From: Candidatus Aalborgicola defluviihabitans
GTDB taxonomy: Bacteria > Pseudomonadota > Gammaproteobacteria > Burkholderiales > Burkholderiaceae_C
Length of the DNA: 64,000 bases
Reading direction: 5' to 3'
Assembly (NCBI GenBank): GCA_016705575.1
Contig: JADIXX010000002.1
Coordinates: 1 to 64,000 of the forward strand
This document shows, piece by piece, positions 16,721 to 25,895 of this stretch. Both the position numbers and the translations under genes were made by a program. A model generated the notes under the pieces. The model did no database searches and was not told where the DNA came from. It worked only from the letters and a program-made list of their open reading frames with translations. Each line of letters begins with the position of its first letter. The first letter of the stretch is position 1.

Positions 16721-17530
16721 TCAAACCAACACCGCGCGCCGCGTCAAACGGACCGCATAGAAATAACTGCCGGCAATGATCGCCATTAGCAGGCAACCGA
16801 AAACCAGTTCCTTGCCTGCGCTCCAAGCGTCGATCTCTGGCGAAACAAATTTGGCGATTCCGAAAGATGCTACAAGTAGACTGACCCCCGACACCACTAG
16901 TCCCATGACGCGCGAGGCAACCAGCGCCGTCTGGTCGGCACGGCGGATCAGGCGCGAAATCCACAGCCCATTGATACCGTCGGTGACTAGCATGCCGAGC
17001 ATGAATAAAAGTCCGAGGGTGAGCGCGTGCTCCCAACCGCCATATTGCGTGGCAGAGAACGCAAACAACGCTGCCTGACTCAGGGTATCAAATGACAAGG
17101 CAAACAGTGCGCCGACAAGCGCAATCAATATCGGATGTGTGGTGTGCTGCAGACGGCCGAGGAACTTACCCTTGAAACCGACCGGCTGCACAAGATGCGC
17201 CGGATCGGCGCGCAAAACCGCATTGAGATTTGCAGCGCCAAGTGTAAGCAGAAAGGCAATCGACACCCAGGCGCCGAATACTGCCATCCACTCCGGTACT
17301 TTCCATTTCCCGGCCAGCGTGCAGACCAACAACGCGATAGCAAGGACAACCGAGCCGTGACCGAGTGAAAACAGCGCACCACACAAGCGCGCCAGCGCTG
17401 GATTGCTACGCGCGTTGTAGCGCGTTAGCCCGTCGATGGTGGCCAGATGGTCAGCATCAAAACCGTGTTTCATTCCGAGCACGAAGACCAACGAGGCAAG
17501 TGCAATCCAATCCTGAGGCAGGGTTTCCAT
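16721..17530 (-). CDS. NiCoT-family nickel/cobalt transporter
   Basis: 269 residues with about seven or eight hydrophobic segments. The metal-selectivity motif HGFDADHLATID in the second helix region is intact, which identifies the NiCoT (HoxN/NixA) type. A later FSLGHGSVV segment carries the second His motif, and LFALSFDTLSQAAL the FDT motif. The start at 17530 gives METLPQDWIAL before the first helix; an upstream ATG at 17560 adds ten unlikely residues. It lies between an IS110 relic and the VOC gene (71 bp upstream), so its present neighbours probably reflect transposition and not shared function. Nickel versus cobalt cannot be told from sequence alone. Confidence 0.85.
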   Translation of the reverse strand: METLPQDWIALASLVFVLGMKHGFDADHLATIDGLTRYNARSNPALARLCGALFSLGHGSVVLAIALLVCTLAGKWKVPEWMAVFGAWVSIAFLLTLGAANLNAVLRADPAHLVQPVGFKGKFLGRLQHTTHPILIALVGALFALSFDTLSQAALFAFSATQYGGWEHALTLGLLFMLGMLVTDGINGLWISRLIRRADQTALVASRVMGLVVSGVSLLVASFGIAKFVSPEIDAWSAGKELVFGCLLMAIIAGSYFYAVRLTRRAVLV

Positions 17531-17601
17531 AGCGCAATTATGAGAAGTTAGACAATACACCTAAGCAAAATCCACGCCAATTCCATGTGGATGGTGGAAT
17601 C

Positions 17602-18501
17602 TCAATCGGTCACTAATTCAGTCCACTCGCCAGCAGTGCCCTCAAGCAAACAGACCGACTGACCAGACCAATCCATATTCGAATGCGAGCGCCAATGAAC
17701 TCCGGCAGGGAGTTGGAGGTCGGGCGCTACCGCGAAACTCACCATCGCCAATCCACCTGGCAATCCGTCCAATTGTGGGGTAGCCGTACTATGCTCAGGC
17801 ACTTGATCGATTTCGATTAGCGACGTCTTTGCAAGTTGCAAAGTGCCCACGGGACGTAACTGTTCAAGATCGATGTTCAGAGTACTATTCAGTGCCGAGA
17901 CACGAGTTTCAAAACGTAGCCCGGTGTTACCGTTGAGTCGCTCATAAAAATTCATTGCAATATCACGGTCTGGCGTACTCAAAACTGGAATGAAAAGTCG
18001 CTCTGCGACATGCGTCGCGGGTGATGGCAGGCGAAATGGCGGTACAGCCCCCCGAACTTCAGTAAGGTACAGGGTCTCTCCAGCGGGTCCCGCTACTTGC
18101 ATTGCCACGATGCAGTTACTTACGGCCAGTGGTCGTGGTTCTCCCAGGATCGAAAAGTGACTGTTACGAAGTCGATGGGCCAATCCATGAACATCCTGTA
18201 CAAGTACTTCAAGGGCCAGCCAGCCTCGCTGCTTCATTGGATCGGGTCGTACGACGGTAGGGTGTTCGATAACACGCAACCAGTGGGTAGATGGATCCGT
18301 CCGGTTCGCCCCTAGTACTACAAACCTCAACCCAGTAAGCGATGGCTTACCCCATGCCAACGCCAACGACGATGACACCATTCCATCTGAGATGACCAGC
18401 ATATCCAAACCTTCGCGGTACGAAGCAATCATCTCATCGGCATTCGAAGTGACGACGGTGCCACTGGTCGCAGCGAGGATGTGAAGAGTGTGATCAGTCA
18501 T
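17602..18501 (-). CDS. VOC (glyoxalase/extradiol-dioxygenase-fold) family protein
   Basis: 299 residues that look like two or more vicinal-oxygen-chelate half-domains. The ERLFIPVLSTPDRDIAMNFYERLNGNTG segment is a typical start of a VOC module, and the N-terminal half (TSNADEMIASYREGLDM) starts another. The metal-ligand His/Glu set is not clearly complete, so the reaction cannot be named. It stands alone on the minus strand, 71 bp upstream of the metal transporter, in the IS-rich island. It may once have belonged with the amidohydrolase at 19373, since such pairs are known in catabolic clusters; that is inference. Confidence 0.65.
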   Translation of the reverse strand: MTDHTLHILAATSGTVVTSNADEMIASYREGLDMLVISDGMVSSSLALAWGKPSLTGLRFVVLGANRTDPSTHWLRVIEHPTVVRPDPMKQRGWLALEVLVQDVHGLAHRLRNSHFSILGEPRPLAVSNCIVAMQVAGPAGETLYLTEVRGAVPPFRLPSPATHVAERLFIPVLSTPDRDIAMNFYERLNGNTGLRFETRVSALNSTLNIDLEQLRPVGTLQLAKTSLIEIDQVPEHSTATPQLDGLPGGLAMVSFAVAPDLQLPAGVHWRSHSNMDWSGQSVCLLEGTAGEWTELVTD

Positions 18502-19059
18502 AGGCAGGAGGCCGGGCGGCAGCTTGATTAGTAACGACCTGTCTTTCTGAGCAGCGTCTAGATGGACTTAACACGCAAGAACTTTGCCAGTCTTTTACTC
18601 CTATCCTTTGAAGGCATGCATTTTGGCTGAATGCCCAATGGGAGACAGTATGAAAAACTTCAAAACATGTGGCACCGGAGCAATATTCAAAAACTATTGT
18701 CGATAGGAATTGCTTTGTTTAGCGTGGCATGTCAATCCCATGTTTCAGTTCATGTGCAACGAATAGGGGAAACTGAAACAATGCGAAACACATTTTCCTG
18801 TCACTGCAAAACAAGGTTTGACTGGATCAAGGTTCGAATCAGAGCGTGTCAAAACGTGGTAAGCCTGAACGGGGTGCTTCATTAGTCGGCCAAGCAAAAT
18901 TTAAGCGCCGAGACTTGGTTCCAAATATTTGATTGAAGTTAACGTTTTGAGCGTATGCTGACACCCCCTCAGTGTGAACAAACGCCCGGCTCCGACCCGC
19001 GCTGCTGGCCCATTGTGCGGTTGCAATGCTCGTAGCTATGACAATGCTACCGGCAACAG
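18502..19059. other. Gene-free stretch upstream of the VOC gene
   Basis: About 560 bases with no supported gene. The short frame at 18631-18885 has no recognisable protein features. Base composition is more AT-rich than its neighbours, consistent with foreign or decayed DNA. Confidence 0.4.
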
Positions 19060-19310
19060 GCGTAAAAGAAACTGGGCTGATGCCCAGCAGGCGCACAATG
19101 GCACGCATTGACCTGCGCAGGTTGTATCTCGCGGCACAACTGATCGAGTGCAACGCATCGCCCAACGCACCCTGCAACCCGCAGCGATCCATGCGGTGAT
19201 CAGACCCCAAGTGCCCAATGGCAGGCTCCACTGCGGATCAGCGAGCTGCGCATAGTTCTCAAGCGGTTGCACTCGAGGTGCTCGTCTGCGCCCGAAGCCA
19301 GCCGTCATCA
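19060..19310 (-). mobile_element. IS5-family transposase C-terminal remnant, joined to an IS6-like scrap
   Basis: Minus-strand reading gives VEPAIGHLGSDHRMDRCGLQGALGDALHSISCAARYNLRR, the C-terminal region with the catalytic Glu and conserved HRM/CAAGYN motifs of IS5-type transposases. Frameshifts break it on both sides. At 19240-19290 the plus strand matches the start of the IS6 transposase at about 12242 (GAGCTGCGCA-AGTTCTCAAG), so two relics meet here. Confidence 0.6.
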
Positions 19311-19372
19311 GACTCTGTTTAGGTACGCTGTTTTAGTAAAAATCCTACCGAAAGAAGTGACAGCGCAGTTTT

Positions 19373-20230
19373 TTAGAAGCGGTAGATGCGCGCTGCGTTG
19401 TCACGCAGCAACTTGCGCAAGATTTGGGGTTTGAGGCCCAACGCGTCAATGTCTGCGCGAGTCTGTTCAAACGGAAGAACTGGAAAATCAGTTCCAAACA
19501 ATACCTTGTCTTGCCCAAAGCTGTTGATGTATCTGACGAATGATTCAGGCCAATAGGTTGGACGATGTGCATCACAGCCAATGTAGACATTGGCGTGTTT
19601 CCATGCCACCGCGATCATTTCGTCAGTCCAAGGTATCCCCACATGGATGCCAACTAACTTCAACTCAGGAAAATCACAGGCAACGGAATCCAAACTGATA
19701 GGTCGACCAACACTGCGGCGCGGGTAGGTGGCGTCGTAAACCATCGACTGTCCCACCTGCAACTGAATCGGAATGTCGAGTTCCACGCACTTAGCATAAA
19801 AAGGGTAGTACTTGGCGTGGTCAGGAGCTATTTCGAACCAGTGCGGATAGGTGTGCGCACCGATAAAGCCGTACTCGCGTACTGCTCTCTCAAGCTCACG
19901 CACACCAGCCATTCCCTCGGTGGGGTCAACTCCTGCCAACCCTGAAAATCGGCTCGGATATTTTTGTACGGCGTCTGCCACCATGGCGTAGGGAACTTGG
20001 TAACAAGCGGGGTGATGCTTGACCCCTACCTTTGCGGCAATCAGAAATGAACGCTCGATGCCAGCGGCATCCATGCGGGCAATCATCTCCTCAAGACTCA
20101 CGCCTTCGAAGGTCCCCTGTCCGACCCGCATCTTGTCAACATAAAAGCTCTTGCGAGCAGGTCGATTTGCAAGCGCCTCGGCAGTCCAGATGTTGACCAC
20201 AGCATCAATGGCCAGAATTTCAAAAGTCAT
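19373..20230 (-). CDS. Amidohydrolase-2 family (ACMSD-like) metal-dependent hydrolase
   Basis: 285 residues with the TIM-barrel layout of the amidohydrolase-related family. It lacks a clear N-terminal HxH (it reads IDAVVNIWTA), but has IGAHTYPHWFEIAPD, LVGIHVGIPWTDEM, and the C-terminal FGTDFPVLPFEQ motif with the metal or catalytic Asp, then LRDNAARIYRF. Members include decarboxylases and lactonases as well as amidases. A possible sigma-54 promoter lies about 120 bp upstream. It lies between IS relics and has no operon partner. Confidence 0.82.
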   Translation of the reverse strand: MTFEILAIDAVVNIWTAEALANRPARKSFYVDKMRVGQGTFEGVSLEEMIARMDAAGIERSFLIAAKVGVKHHPACYQVPYAMVADAVQKYPSRFSGLAGVDPTEGMAGVRELERAVREYGFIGAHTYPHWFEIAPDHAKYYPFYAKCVELDIPIQLQVGQSMVYDATYPRRSVGRPISLDSVACDFPELKLVGIHVGIPWTDEMIAVAWKHANVYIGCDAHRPTYWPESFVRYINSFGQDKVLFGTDFPVLPFEQTRADIDALGLKPQILRKLLRDNAARIYRF

Positions 20231-20657
20231 GGTGAGTACAGTCCCTTGGTTTCAACTACATACACGAGCATCCGCCCCAACCCGATGGCGGGCTAGGTCA
20301 ACGTCAGCCACTCGCCACTGAAAATGGACAGCATCGAACTAGCAGAATATGCAGAAACCATGCCACTGCAGGCCTGATGCGTGAACAGGTAGTCCTTCTG
20401 CGACCGATTAGCAAATCAACACCGTCGCCGGCCATGGCGCTGTTTCGCGTTTGTTTCACCAAAACCAATTTCAAGTTTCGTCAGTGTTTCATCTGGCTGC
20501 GGATGTTCCGTTCAATGGACCAATTGCATCGTTCAATGATGGCTAAATAAGCCCATCTCCTCGAAAAGGTAAAACGAGCGAATTTCCCCTCTGAGGCCAA
20601 ATTCGCCCAGTCCCCGAAAAATCAAAGTTACTCAGTGTCTAGCGGAGTAAGTTGCAA
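20231..20657. other. Intergenic region upstream of the amidohydrolase
   Basis: About 430 bases without a gene. It carries the candidate sigma-54 site at 20351-20366 and two GTTCAATG repeats near 20508 and 20531. The rest shows nothing recognisable. Confidence 0.4.
20351..20366 (-). promoter_or_regulatory. Candidate sigma-54 promoter of the amidohydrolase gene
   Basis: On the minus strand TGGCAT-GGTTT-CTGC has GG and GC ten bases apart, with two departures from the TGGCAC/TTGC consensus. It would start a transcript about 105 bp before the ATG at 20230. Weaker than the pair near 5.8 kb. Confidence 0.4.
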
Positions 20658-20850
20658 TCATTCCCTGGCCAAGAACGCACTGCCGATCTGCATGGCCCGC
20701 TTGAGATCATTCCCGTGCAGGTAAATCGAGGTGTTCGCAATCGATGCATGGCGCAGGTTGTCACGCACCGAAGTCAACTCGGCCCCTCTAGCCAGTGCAT
20801 GGGTGGCAAGGGTATGGCGCATCGGTATTGTCAACTTGCCGTGCCCTGCT
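20658..20850 (-). pseudogene. Tyrosine recombinase (integrase) C-terminal fragment
   Basis: The minus-strand end reads RHTLATHALARGAELTSVRDNLRHASIANTSIYLHGNDLKRA, the box-II Arg-His, the downstream His (RHASI) and the catalytic Tyr (SIYLHG) of phage-type integrases. Everything upstream of the RHT motif is missing; the coding text breaks off at about 20850, close to an IS6-type transposase. A relic of a mobile island. Confidence 0.75.
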
Positions 20851-20874
20851 TGACAAGTTGACAGAATGTAGCCG

Positions 20875-21518
20875 ATGAAGCAGGCCGCCAAAGCGCAACA
20901 CACCGACAAAAATGCGACCATATCGTACGCTGGCTACCAATTCCCTCCAAAACTCATCAGCTACGCGGTCTGGCTGTATTTTCGCTTCCCTCTGAGCCTT
21001 CGGATGGTCGAGGAAATGCTGGCTGCTCGCGGTATCGAGGTGACATACGAAACGGTTCGGCGCTGGGCGCTGAAGTTTGGTCAGAAGGCCGCCAAACGGA
21101 TTCGGGCGAGAAAGTCGATATTCGGCGACAAGTGGCATCTGGACGAAGTAGTCATCACTATCGATGGCAAGTAGCATTAGCTGTGGCGCGCTGTAGATCA
21201 GTTTGGAATCGTGCTCGATGTCCTGGTGCAAAGTCGGCGTGACCGGTATGCGGCCCAGAGGCTCATGCGCAAACTGCTGCGAAAGTGTGGCTTCCCACCT
21301 CGGGTACTGATCACCGACCAACTCAAAAGCTACGCAGCAGCGAACAAAGACATGGGTCGGCGTTTTGAGCACCGCCAGCACAAGGGACTCAACAATCGCG
21401 CGGAGAATTCGCACCAACCAACGCGTGTGCGGGAGAAAGTCATGCGCTGTTGCAAATCGGCGTGCCAACTGCAACGCTTCGTATCAGTGCATGACCAGGT
21501 GGCCAACCTTTTTATAGG
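20875..21518 (+). pseudogene. IS6-family transposase (second type), two amber codons, cut by an IS256 element
   Basis: Reading from 20875: YQFPPKLISYAVWLYFRFPLSLRMVEEMLAARGIEVTYETVRRW, then DKWHLDEVVITIDGK with the first catalytic Asp. Two stop codons follow, TAG-CAT-TAG at 21172-21180, where family members have KHW. The frame then continues as LWRAVDQFGIVLDVLVQSRRDR, LITDQLKSY (second Asp) and LNNRAENSHQPTR (Glu). The text ends at ANLFI, exactly where the terminal repeat of the IS256-type element begins. This is a different IS6 lineage from the remnant at 12.2 kb. Confidence 0.75.
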
Positions 21519-22911
21519 AGTGTCAGAATTTCTGTGTGTGAGGCGCTGTTAGATTTTTCCGTATTGGGTAAATCCGGTATTCATCTTACGTGAGTGCATC
21601 TTACGTGAGTGCTTTCTCAAACCGCTCAGCGTAGATGATGACGAACTGATTCATCGCATCCTTCCAATCACGGCTGGCCCGGCTCCAGTCAGCTGTGATG
21701 TTGCGCAAGGCCAGCCAGATCAGCTTGGAAGCAGCATCGTCACTGGGGAAGTGCCCCGCGTCTTGATGATCTTGCGCAACCTTGCATTGACACTCTCAAT
21801 GGCGTTGGTGGTGTAGATCACCCTCCGGATGGCCGGTGGGAATGCAAAGAATGAAATCACCTTGTCCCAGACCCTGCGCCAAGCTGCTGCCACCGTTGGA
21901 AACTTCTGGCCCCAAGGCCCATCGGCAAAGGCGTCCAGCTCAGCCTGTGCGGCCTCAGCGCTGGGGGCAGTGTAGACCGGCTTGATGGCCGAAGCCAGGG
22001 CTTTGCGGTCTTTCCAACTGGCGTAATCCAGGCTGTTGCGAATCAGGTGCACGATGCAGGTCTGCAGTGTGGTGGCCGGAAACACCGCCCCCAGAGCCTC
22101 GCCCATGCCCTTCAAGCCGTCGGTGACGGCAATCAGGATGTCATTGCAGCCACGGGTCTTGAGATCATTGAAGACTTTCATCCAGAACTTGGCCCCTTCG
22201 GTGTTTTCGATCCACAGGCCCAGAATGTCGCGGGTGCCGTCAGGCAGTACACCCAGGGCCAGGTAGATGGCCTTGTTGCGCACCACTGCATCCTCTCGTA
22301 TCTTGACCCGCAGCACACCAAAGAAGACCACCGGGTACATGGCCTCCAGTGGACGAGCTTGCCAGCTGCCGACCTCGGCCAGCACAGCATCGGTCACAGA
22401 GCTGATGAATTCTGGCGAGACAACGGTGTCGTATTGCTCGCGCAGAAAGCCCTGGATCTCGCGCATGGTCATGCCCCGGGCGTACATGGCCAGGATCTTG
22501 TCGTCAAAGCCGCTAAAGCGGCGTTCGTGTTTGGCAATGAGCAGTGGCTCGAAACTGCCAGCACGGTCACGGGGGACTTCTATACGCAATGGGCCGTCTT
22601 CGGTCAGCACGGTCTTGGCGCTGGCGCCGTTACGGTGGTTGCTCGCCTCACTGGGCTTGTTCGTACCGGGCGCGTAGCCAAGATGGTGGCTGAGTTCTGC
22701 TCCCAGAGCGCGCTCGATCAAAGCTTTCTTGAAGGCCATGGAGGCGGCGTTGACCGCCTGGGCACTCATGGGGCCACTGACAAACTGGTCAATGAGTTCT
22801 TTGGGGATGGTTGGCAAGTCCACTTGGGTCTTGCCTCTCTTGGTACTGACTGGCATACATGCGCCTTGGTGACATGGTATGCCTCGCACACAAAATTTAT
22901 GACAGGCTCAG
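21519..22911 (-). mobile_element. IS256-family insertion sequence
   Basis: The element is bounded by imperfect inverted repeats: GAGTGTCAGAATTTCTGTG at the left (21519-21537) and, read inward from the right, GAGCCTGTCATAAATTTTGTG near 22891-22911. It contains one transposase gene on the minus strand and interrupts an older IS6-type transposase at its left end. A short direct repeat, CTTACGTGAGTGC, lies next to the transposase stop at 21584-21612. No target duplication was identified. Confidence 0.75.
21601..22856 (-). pseudogene. IS256-family transposase, frameshift near 21757
   Basis: Mutator-type DDE transposase. The start MPVSTKRGKTQVDLPTIP at 22856 is typical; an upstream ATG at 22889 falls inside the terminal repeat. 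Features are EVPRDRAGSFEPLLIAKHERR, MTMREIQGFL, the second Asp region LIAVTDGLKGMGEAL, QTCIVHLIRNSLDYA and IYTTNAIESVNARLRK, which holds the catalytic Glu. After KTRG the frame shifts because of one extra G in a G run near 21757. Restoring it gives HFPSDDAASKLIWLALRN and the natural stop at 21601. Apart from that single base the gene is full length and could be functional. Confidence 0.85.
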
Positions 22912-23099
22912 CGATCATTTCTCTGAAGAACGAGCTTGCCCCTCAAACAAAGCCGCCAGCCACAAACGGGGGCCAAACCATCGTTCTAACGGACGGCCAT
23001 TGGCAATTGCTAAATTCAAAAGTTCAAGCGAAATCTTTGACAGACTGTGTGACTATTTTCCCTTCGACCCTGTGACCAAAATGGGCCCCAAGCAGCCCC

Positions 23100-24359
23100 T
23101 CAAGCCACCCCCGCCCGCTCCAACATCGCATGCAACAGCACATTGCATCCGGCCGTGATGTGCTCGGGCTTGGCATCTTCAATCTCGTTGTGGCTGATGC
23201 CGTCCTTGCAGGGGATGAAGATCATGCCGCTGGGCGCCAGGCGGGCCATGTAGACGGCGTCGTGGCCGGCGCCTGAGACGGCAGGCATGTTGCTGTAGCC
23301 CAGCTTTTTGGCGGCACGGCCCACGGCATCGACGCAGTCACTGTGGAAGACCTGCGCCGGGTAGCTGGATACCATTTCAATCTTCACATCCAGTCCGCTG
23401 TCTTTGGCTGCCTTCATGGCATAGGCTTTGACCTCGTCGGCCATCTGGTCCACCAACGCGTCGGTGGCGTTGCGCAGGTCGATGCTGAACTTGACCCGGC
23501 CTGGAATCACGTTGCGGCTGTTGGGGAACACCTGCACCATGCCCACCGTGCCACGGCCATGGGGCTGGTGGCGCATCGCACAAGCCACCACCTCTTGCAT
23601 GATGCGGGAGGAGACCTGCATGGCGTCTTTGCGCAGCGCCATGGGCGTGGGGCCGGCGTGGGCTTCCATGCCGGTTACGGTGCAGTCAAACCAGCGGATA
23701 CCCAGCACGCCTTGCACCACGCCAATGGTCACGTCAGCATCTTCCAGCACCGGGCCTTGTTCGATGTGGGTCTCAAAGTAGGCACCAATGGGGTGGTCGC
23801 CCGGTTCTTGGGGGCCGATGTAGCCAATGCGCTCCAGCTCACCCTTGACGCTCTTGCCTTCGGTGTCAAGGGCGGCGTAGGCATGTTCCAGCGTGAAGGC
23901 TTTGGCGAATACGCCCGAGCCCATCATCACCGGCACAAAGCGCGAGCCTTCTTCGTTGGTCCAGAAGGCAACTTCGATGGGGGCTTCGGTTTCAATGCCC
24001 AGATCGTTCAGGGTGCGCACGACTTCAATGCCGGCCAGCACGCCGTAGTTGCCGTCGAACTTCCCGCCGGTGGGCTGGGTGTCGATGTGGCTGCCGGTCA
24101 TGATGGGGGGCAGGCTGTTGTTGCGCCCGGCGCGGCGCATGAAGCCGTTGCCGATTTTGTCGATGGTGACGGTCATGCCGGCCTCTTTGGCCCAGCCGGT
24201 GACCAGGTCGCGGCCTTGCTTGTCCAGGTCGGTGAGGGTCAATCGGCAGACGCCGCCTTTTGGGGTGGCGCCGATTTTGGCCAGCTCCATGAGGGAGGCC
24301 CACAGGCGGTCGCCGTTGATGCGTGCGGTAGTGGTGTCTGTTGCAACTTGGGTATTCAT
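23100..24359 (-). CDS. M20-family Zn-dependent amidohydrolase (N-carbamoyl-amino-acid hydrolase/allantoate amidohydrolase type)
   Basis: 419 residues, the usual length of hydantoinase/carbamoylase-type M20 enzymes, which cut N-carbamoyl or ureido groups. The di-zinc site is visible: GSHIDTQPTGGKFDGNYGV (His-x-Asp and bridging Asp), WTNEEGSRF (Glu-Glu), ETHIEQGPVLE (His), and near the end GAGHDAVYMA and ISHNEIED (His). The dimerisation-domain segment MEAHAGPTPMALRKDAM is intact. It lies 34 bp downstream of an MlrC-family gene in the same direction and seems to close the operon headed by the Liv-type importer, which suggests import and hydrolysis of an N-acyl or ureido compound. Confidence 0.9.
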   Translation of the reverse strand: MNTQVATDTTTARINGDRLWASLMELAKIGATPKGGVCRLTLTDLDKQGRDLVTGWAKEAGMTVTIDKIGNGFMRRAGRNNSLPPIMTGSHIDTQPTGGKFDGNYGVLAGIEVVRTLNDLGIETEAPIEVAFWTNEEGSRFVPVMMGSGVFAKAFTLEHAYAALDTEGKSVKGELERIGYIGPQEPGDHPIGAYFETHIEQGPVLEDADVTIGVVQGVLGIRWFDCTVTGMEAHAGPTPMALRKDAMQVSSRIMQEVVACAMRHQPHGRGTVGMVQVFPNSRNVIPGRVKFSIDLRNATDALVDQMADEVKAYAMKAAKDSGLDVKIEMVSSYPAQVFHSDCVDAVGRAAKKLGYSNMPAVSGAGHDAVYMARLAPSGMIFIPCKDGISHNEIEDAKPEHITAGCNVLLHAMLERAGVA

Positions 24360-24393
24360 GCTGTAAGCCTATTGAGCAACGGGAAAGTGGAGA

Positions 24394-25866
24394 TTACATG
24401 GAGTCCAAGGGGTATACCGGTCGTTGGACCTGGGTAAACGGGAACAAGCCATAGTCCGAGCTGGTGACACCTGGACTGTCACACTCGATCAAATCCTGTG
24501 TAATGGGCACAAACACCGGTCTGCAATACATGCGTGACTTCAGCAGTAGAAAACGGTGCTTGGTAGGATCCACTTTTACACAATGAAATACACCCAGATC
24601 CCATGGCTCATGGGTCTGCTCCGTGATAACAATCAGCACTTGACCAATATCCAACAAGACGGTCCTTCCCATGCAACAGCGTTGCCCGGTGTAGATGGGG
24701 CCGCTGACGGTGTATTCACCATCGCTGACGGCAAGCACGATGCCAGTGACTTGCATGGGCTGCTTGGTGATGCCGAGTTGCGAAAGGGGCACCTTGTTGC
24801 CAAGTGAGATGTTGACGCTGGCGCCCACACCAGCCTGCACCAGGCTTGCAACAGCCTGCGGATCGCATAGCGGCCCTGTAACAATGTCTTGAAGTCCGTG
24901 CGCAAGCGCGGTCTGAAGAACATCCATGGTGTCGCAGGTGCCGCCAGACATGCAGTTGTCACCATGGTCCAACAGCAACACTGGCCGTGTAGCGTTCTTG
25001 GACAAGGTCTTTGCGCGCTCCAATGATTGCTCAAGTGGTTCGCTGTGGTAGACGAACTGTGCGCGGTCAGCCCAGATTTGGTTTGCGATTTGATCCACAG
25101 CGGCCTGAGCTACGGCCCTTCCTTGTGGCGAGTCGATGGCTGTGGACACGATGCTGACGCATGGTGCAGGAATATCTGCCAGAGAGAATCCGGCAAATAT
25201 GGAAACCGCTGGCAATCCGACTTCTTCTGCGGACCGGGCTGCCTGGACTGCGCGCTGCATCGCCCCGTGCAATGTTGTACTACAGAGGGTGTGACTCATC
25301 AGCGGCAACTGTCGCCAGCATACGCTGTAGCGCTGTTCGCCCTGCAACATGGCCAGCAGCAAACGCCCGGTATGCTGGCCGGTCTCGTACATGTCAATAT
25401 GGGGGTAGGTCTTGAAACCAACCACCACATCGGCATTGTCGACAATGGCCTGCGTGATGTTGCCATGCAAGTCCAACGCCACCCCGACCGGAACCCCGGG
25501 TGCAGCAGCGCGTACACGAGCCAGTAGATCGCCCTCACCATCGGACGAGTTTTCAGCCACCATGGCACCGTGCAAATCCAGCAGGATGGCGTCACAGCCT
25601 GGGGCTGCCGCCACGATGCGTTCTGTCAACGCATCGTAAGCCTGCGCCTGCACCGGGCCGCTGGGGTTGGCAATGGCGGATACCGGAGTCACGATGGCGG
25701 CGCCTAAGGCCTCTGCCAGATCGATGAACGCAGCCATGGCGGTGCGCATTCCCAGATTCGCCCGGTAGGCTGCTCCACCATAGGTGGGAGCAAATGCCTC
25801 CAGCGGTGTAGGAACGGGCGAAAACGTGTTGGTTTCGTGGTTGAGCCGTGCAATCAGAATCTTCAT
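24394..25866 (-). CDS. MlrC/M81-family metallohydrolase
   Basis: About 490 residues of the MlrC (microcystinase C) family, Zn-dependent amide hydrolases. Features are ARLNHETNTFSP at the start with a metal His, DAILLDLHGAMV and VGVALDLHGNIT (paired Asp-His motifs), FKTYPHIDMYETG, and LLLDHGDNCMSGGTCD. The start at 25866 gives the family's typical MKILIARLNHETNTFSP; the open frame upstream overlaps the livF-like region and has no family features. It lies between the ABC importer genes and the M20 hydrolase. Substrates of most members are unknown; microcystin itself is unlikely. Confidence 0.88.
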   Translation of the reverse strand: MKILIARLNHETNTFSPVPTPLEAFAPTYGGAAYRANLGMRTAMAAFIDLAEALGAAIVTPVSAIANPSGPVQAQAYDALTERIVAAAPGCDAILLDLHGAMVAENSSDGEGDLLARVRAAAPGVPVGVALDLHGNITQAIVDNADVVVGFKTYPHIDMYETGQHTGRLLLAMLQGEQRYSVCWRQLPLMSHTLCSTTLHGAMQRAVQAARSAEEVGLPAVSIFAGFSLADIPAPCVSIVSTAIDSPQGRAVAQAAVDQIANQIWADRAQFVYHSEPLEQSLERAKTLSKNATRPVLLLDHGDNCMSGGTCDTMDVLQTALAHGLQDIVTGPLCDPQAVASLVQAGVGASVNISLGNKVPLSQLGITKQPMQVTGIVLAVSDGEYTVSGPIYTGQRCCMGRTVLLDIGQVLIVITEQTHEPWDLGVFHCVKVDPTKHRFLLLKSRMYCRPVFVPITQDLIECDSPGVTSSDYGLFPFTQVQRPVYPLDSM

Positions 25867-25895
25867 AGGAAAGTATCTTTTTTTTGTAGCGCGGA

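Noticed and set aside
18631..18885. Open frame of 84 codons
   Set aside because: No ribosome-binding site, no recognisable family and no operon context; probably chance in decayed DNA.
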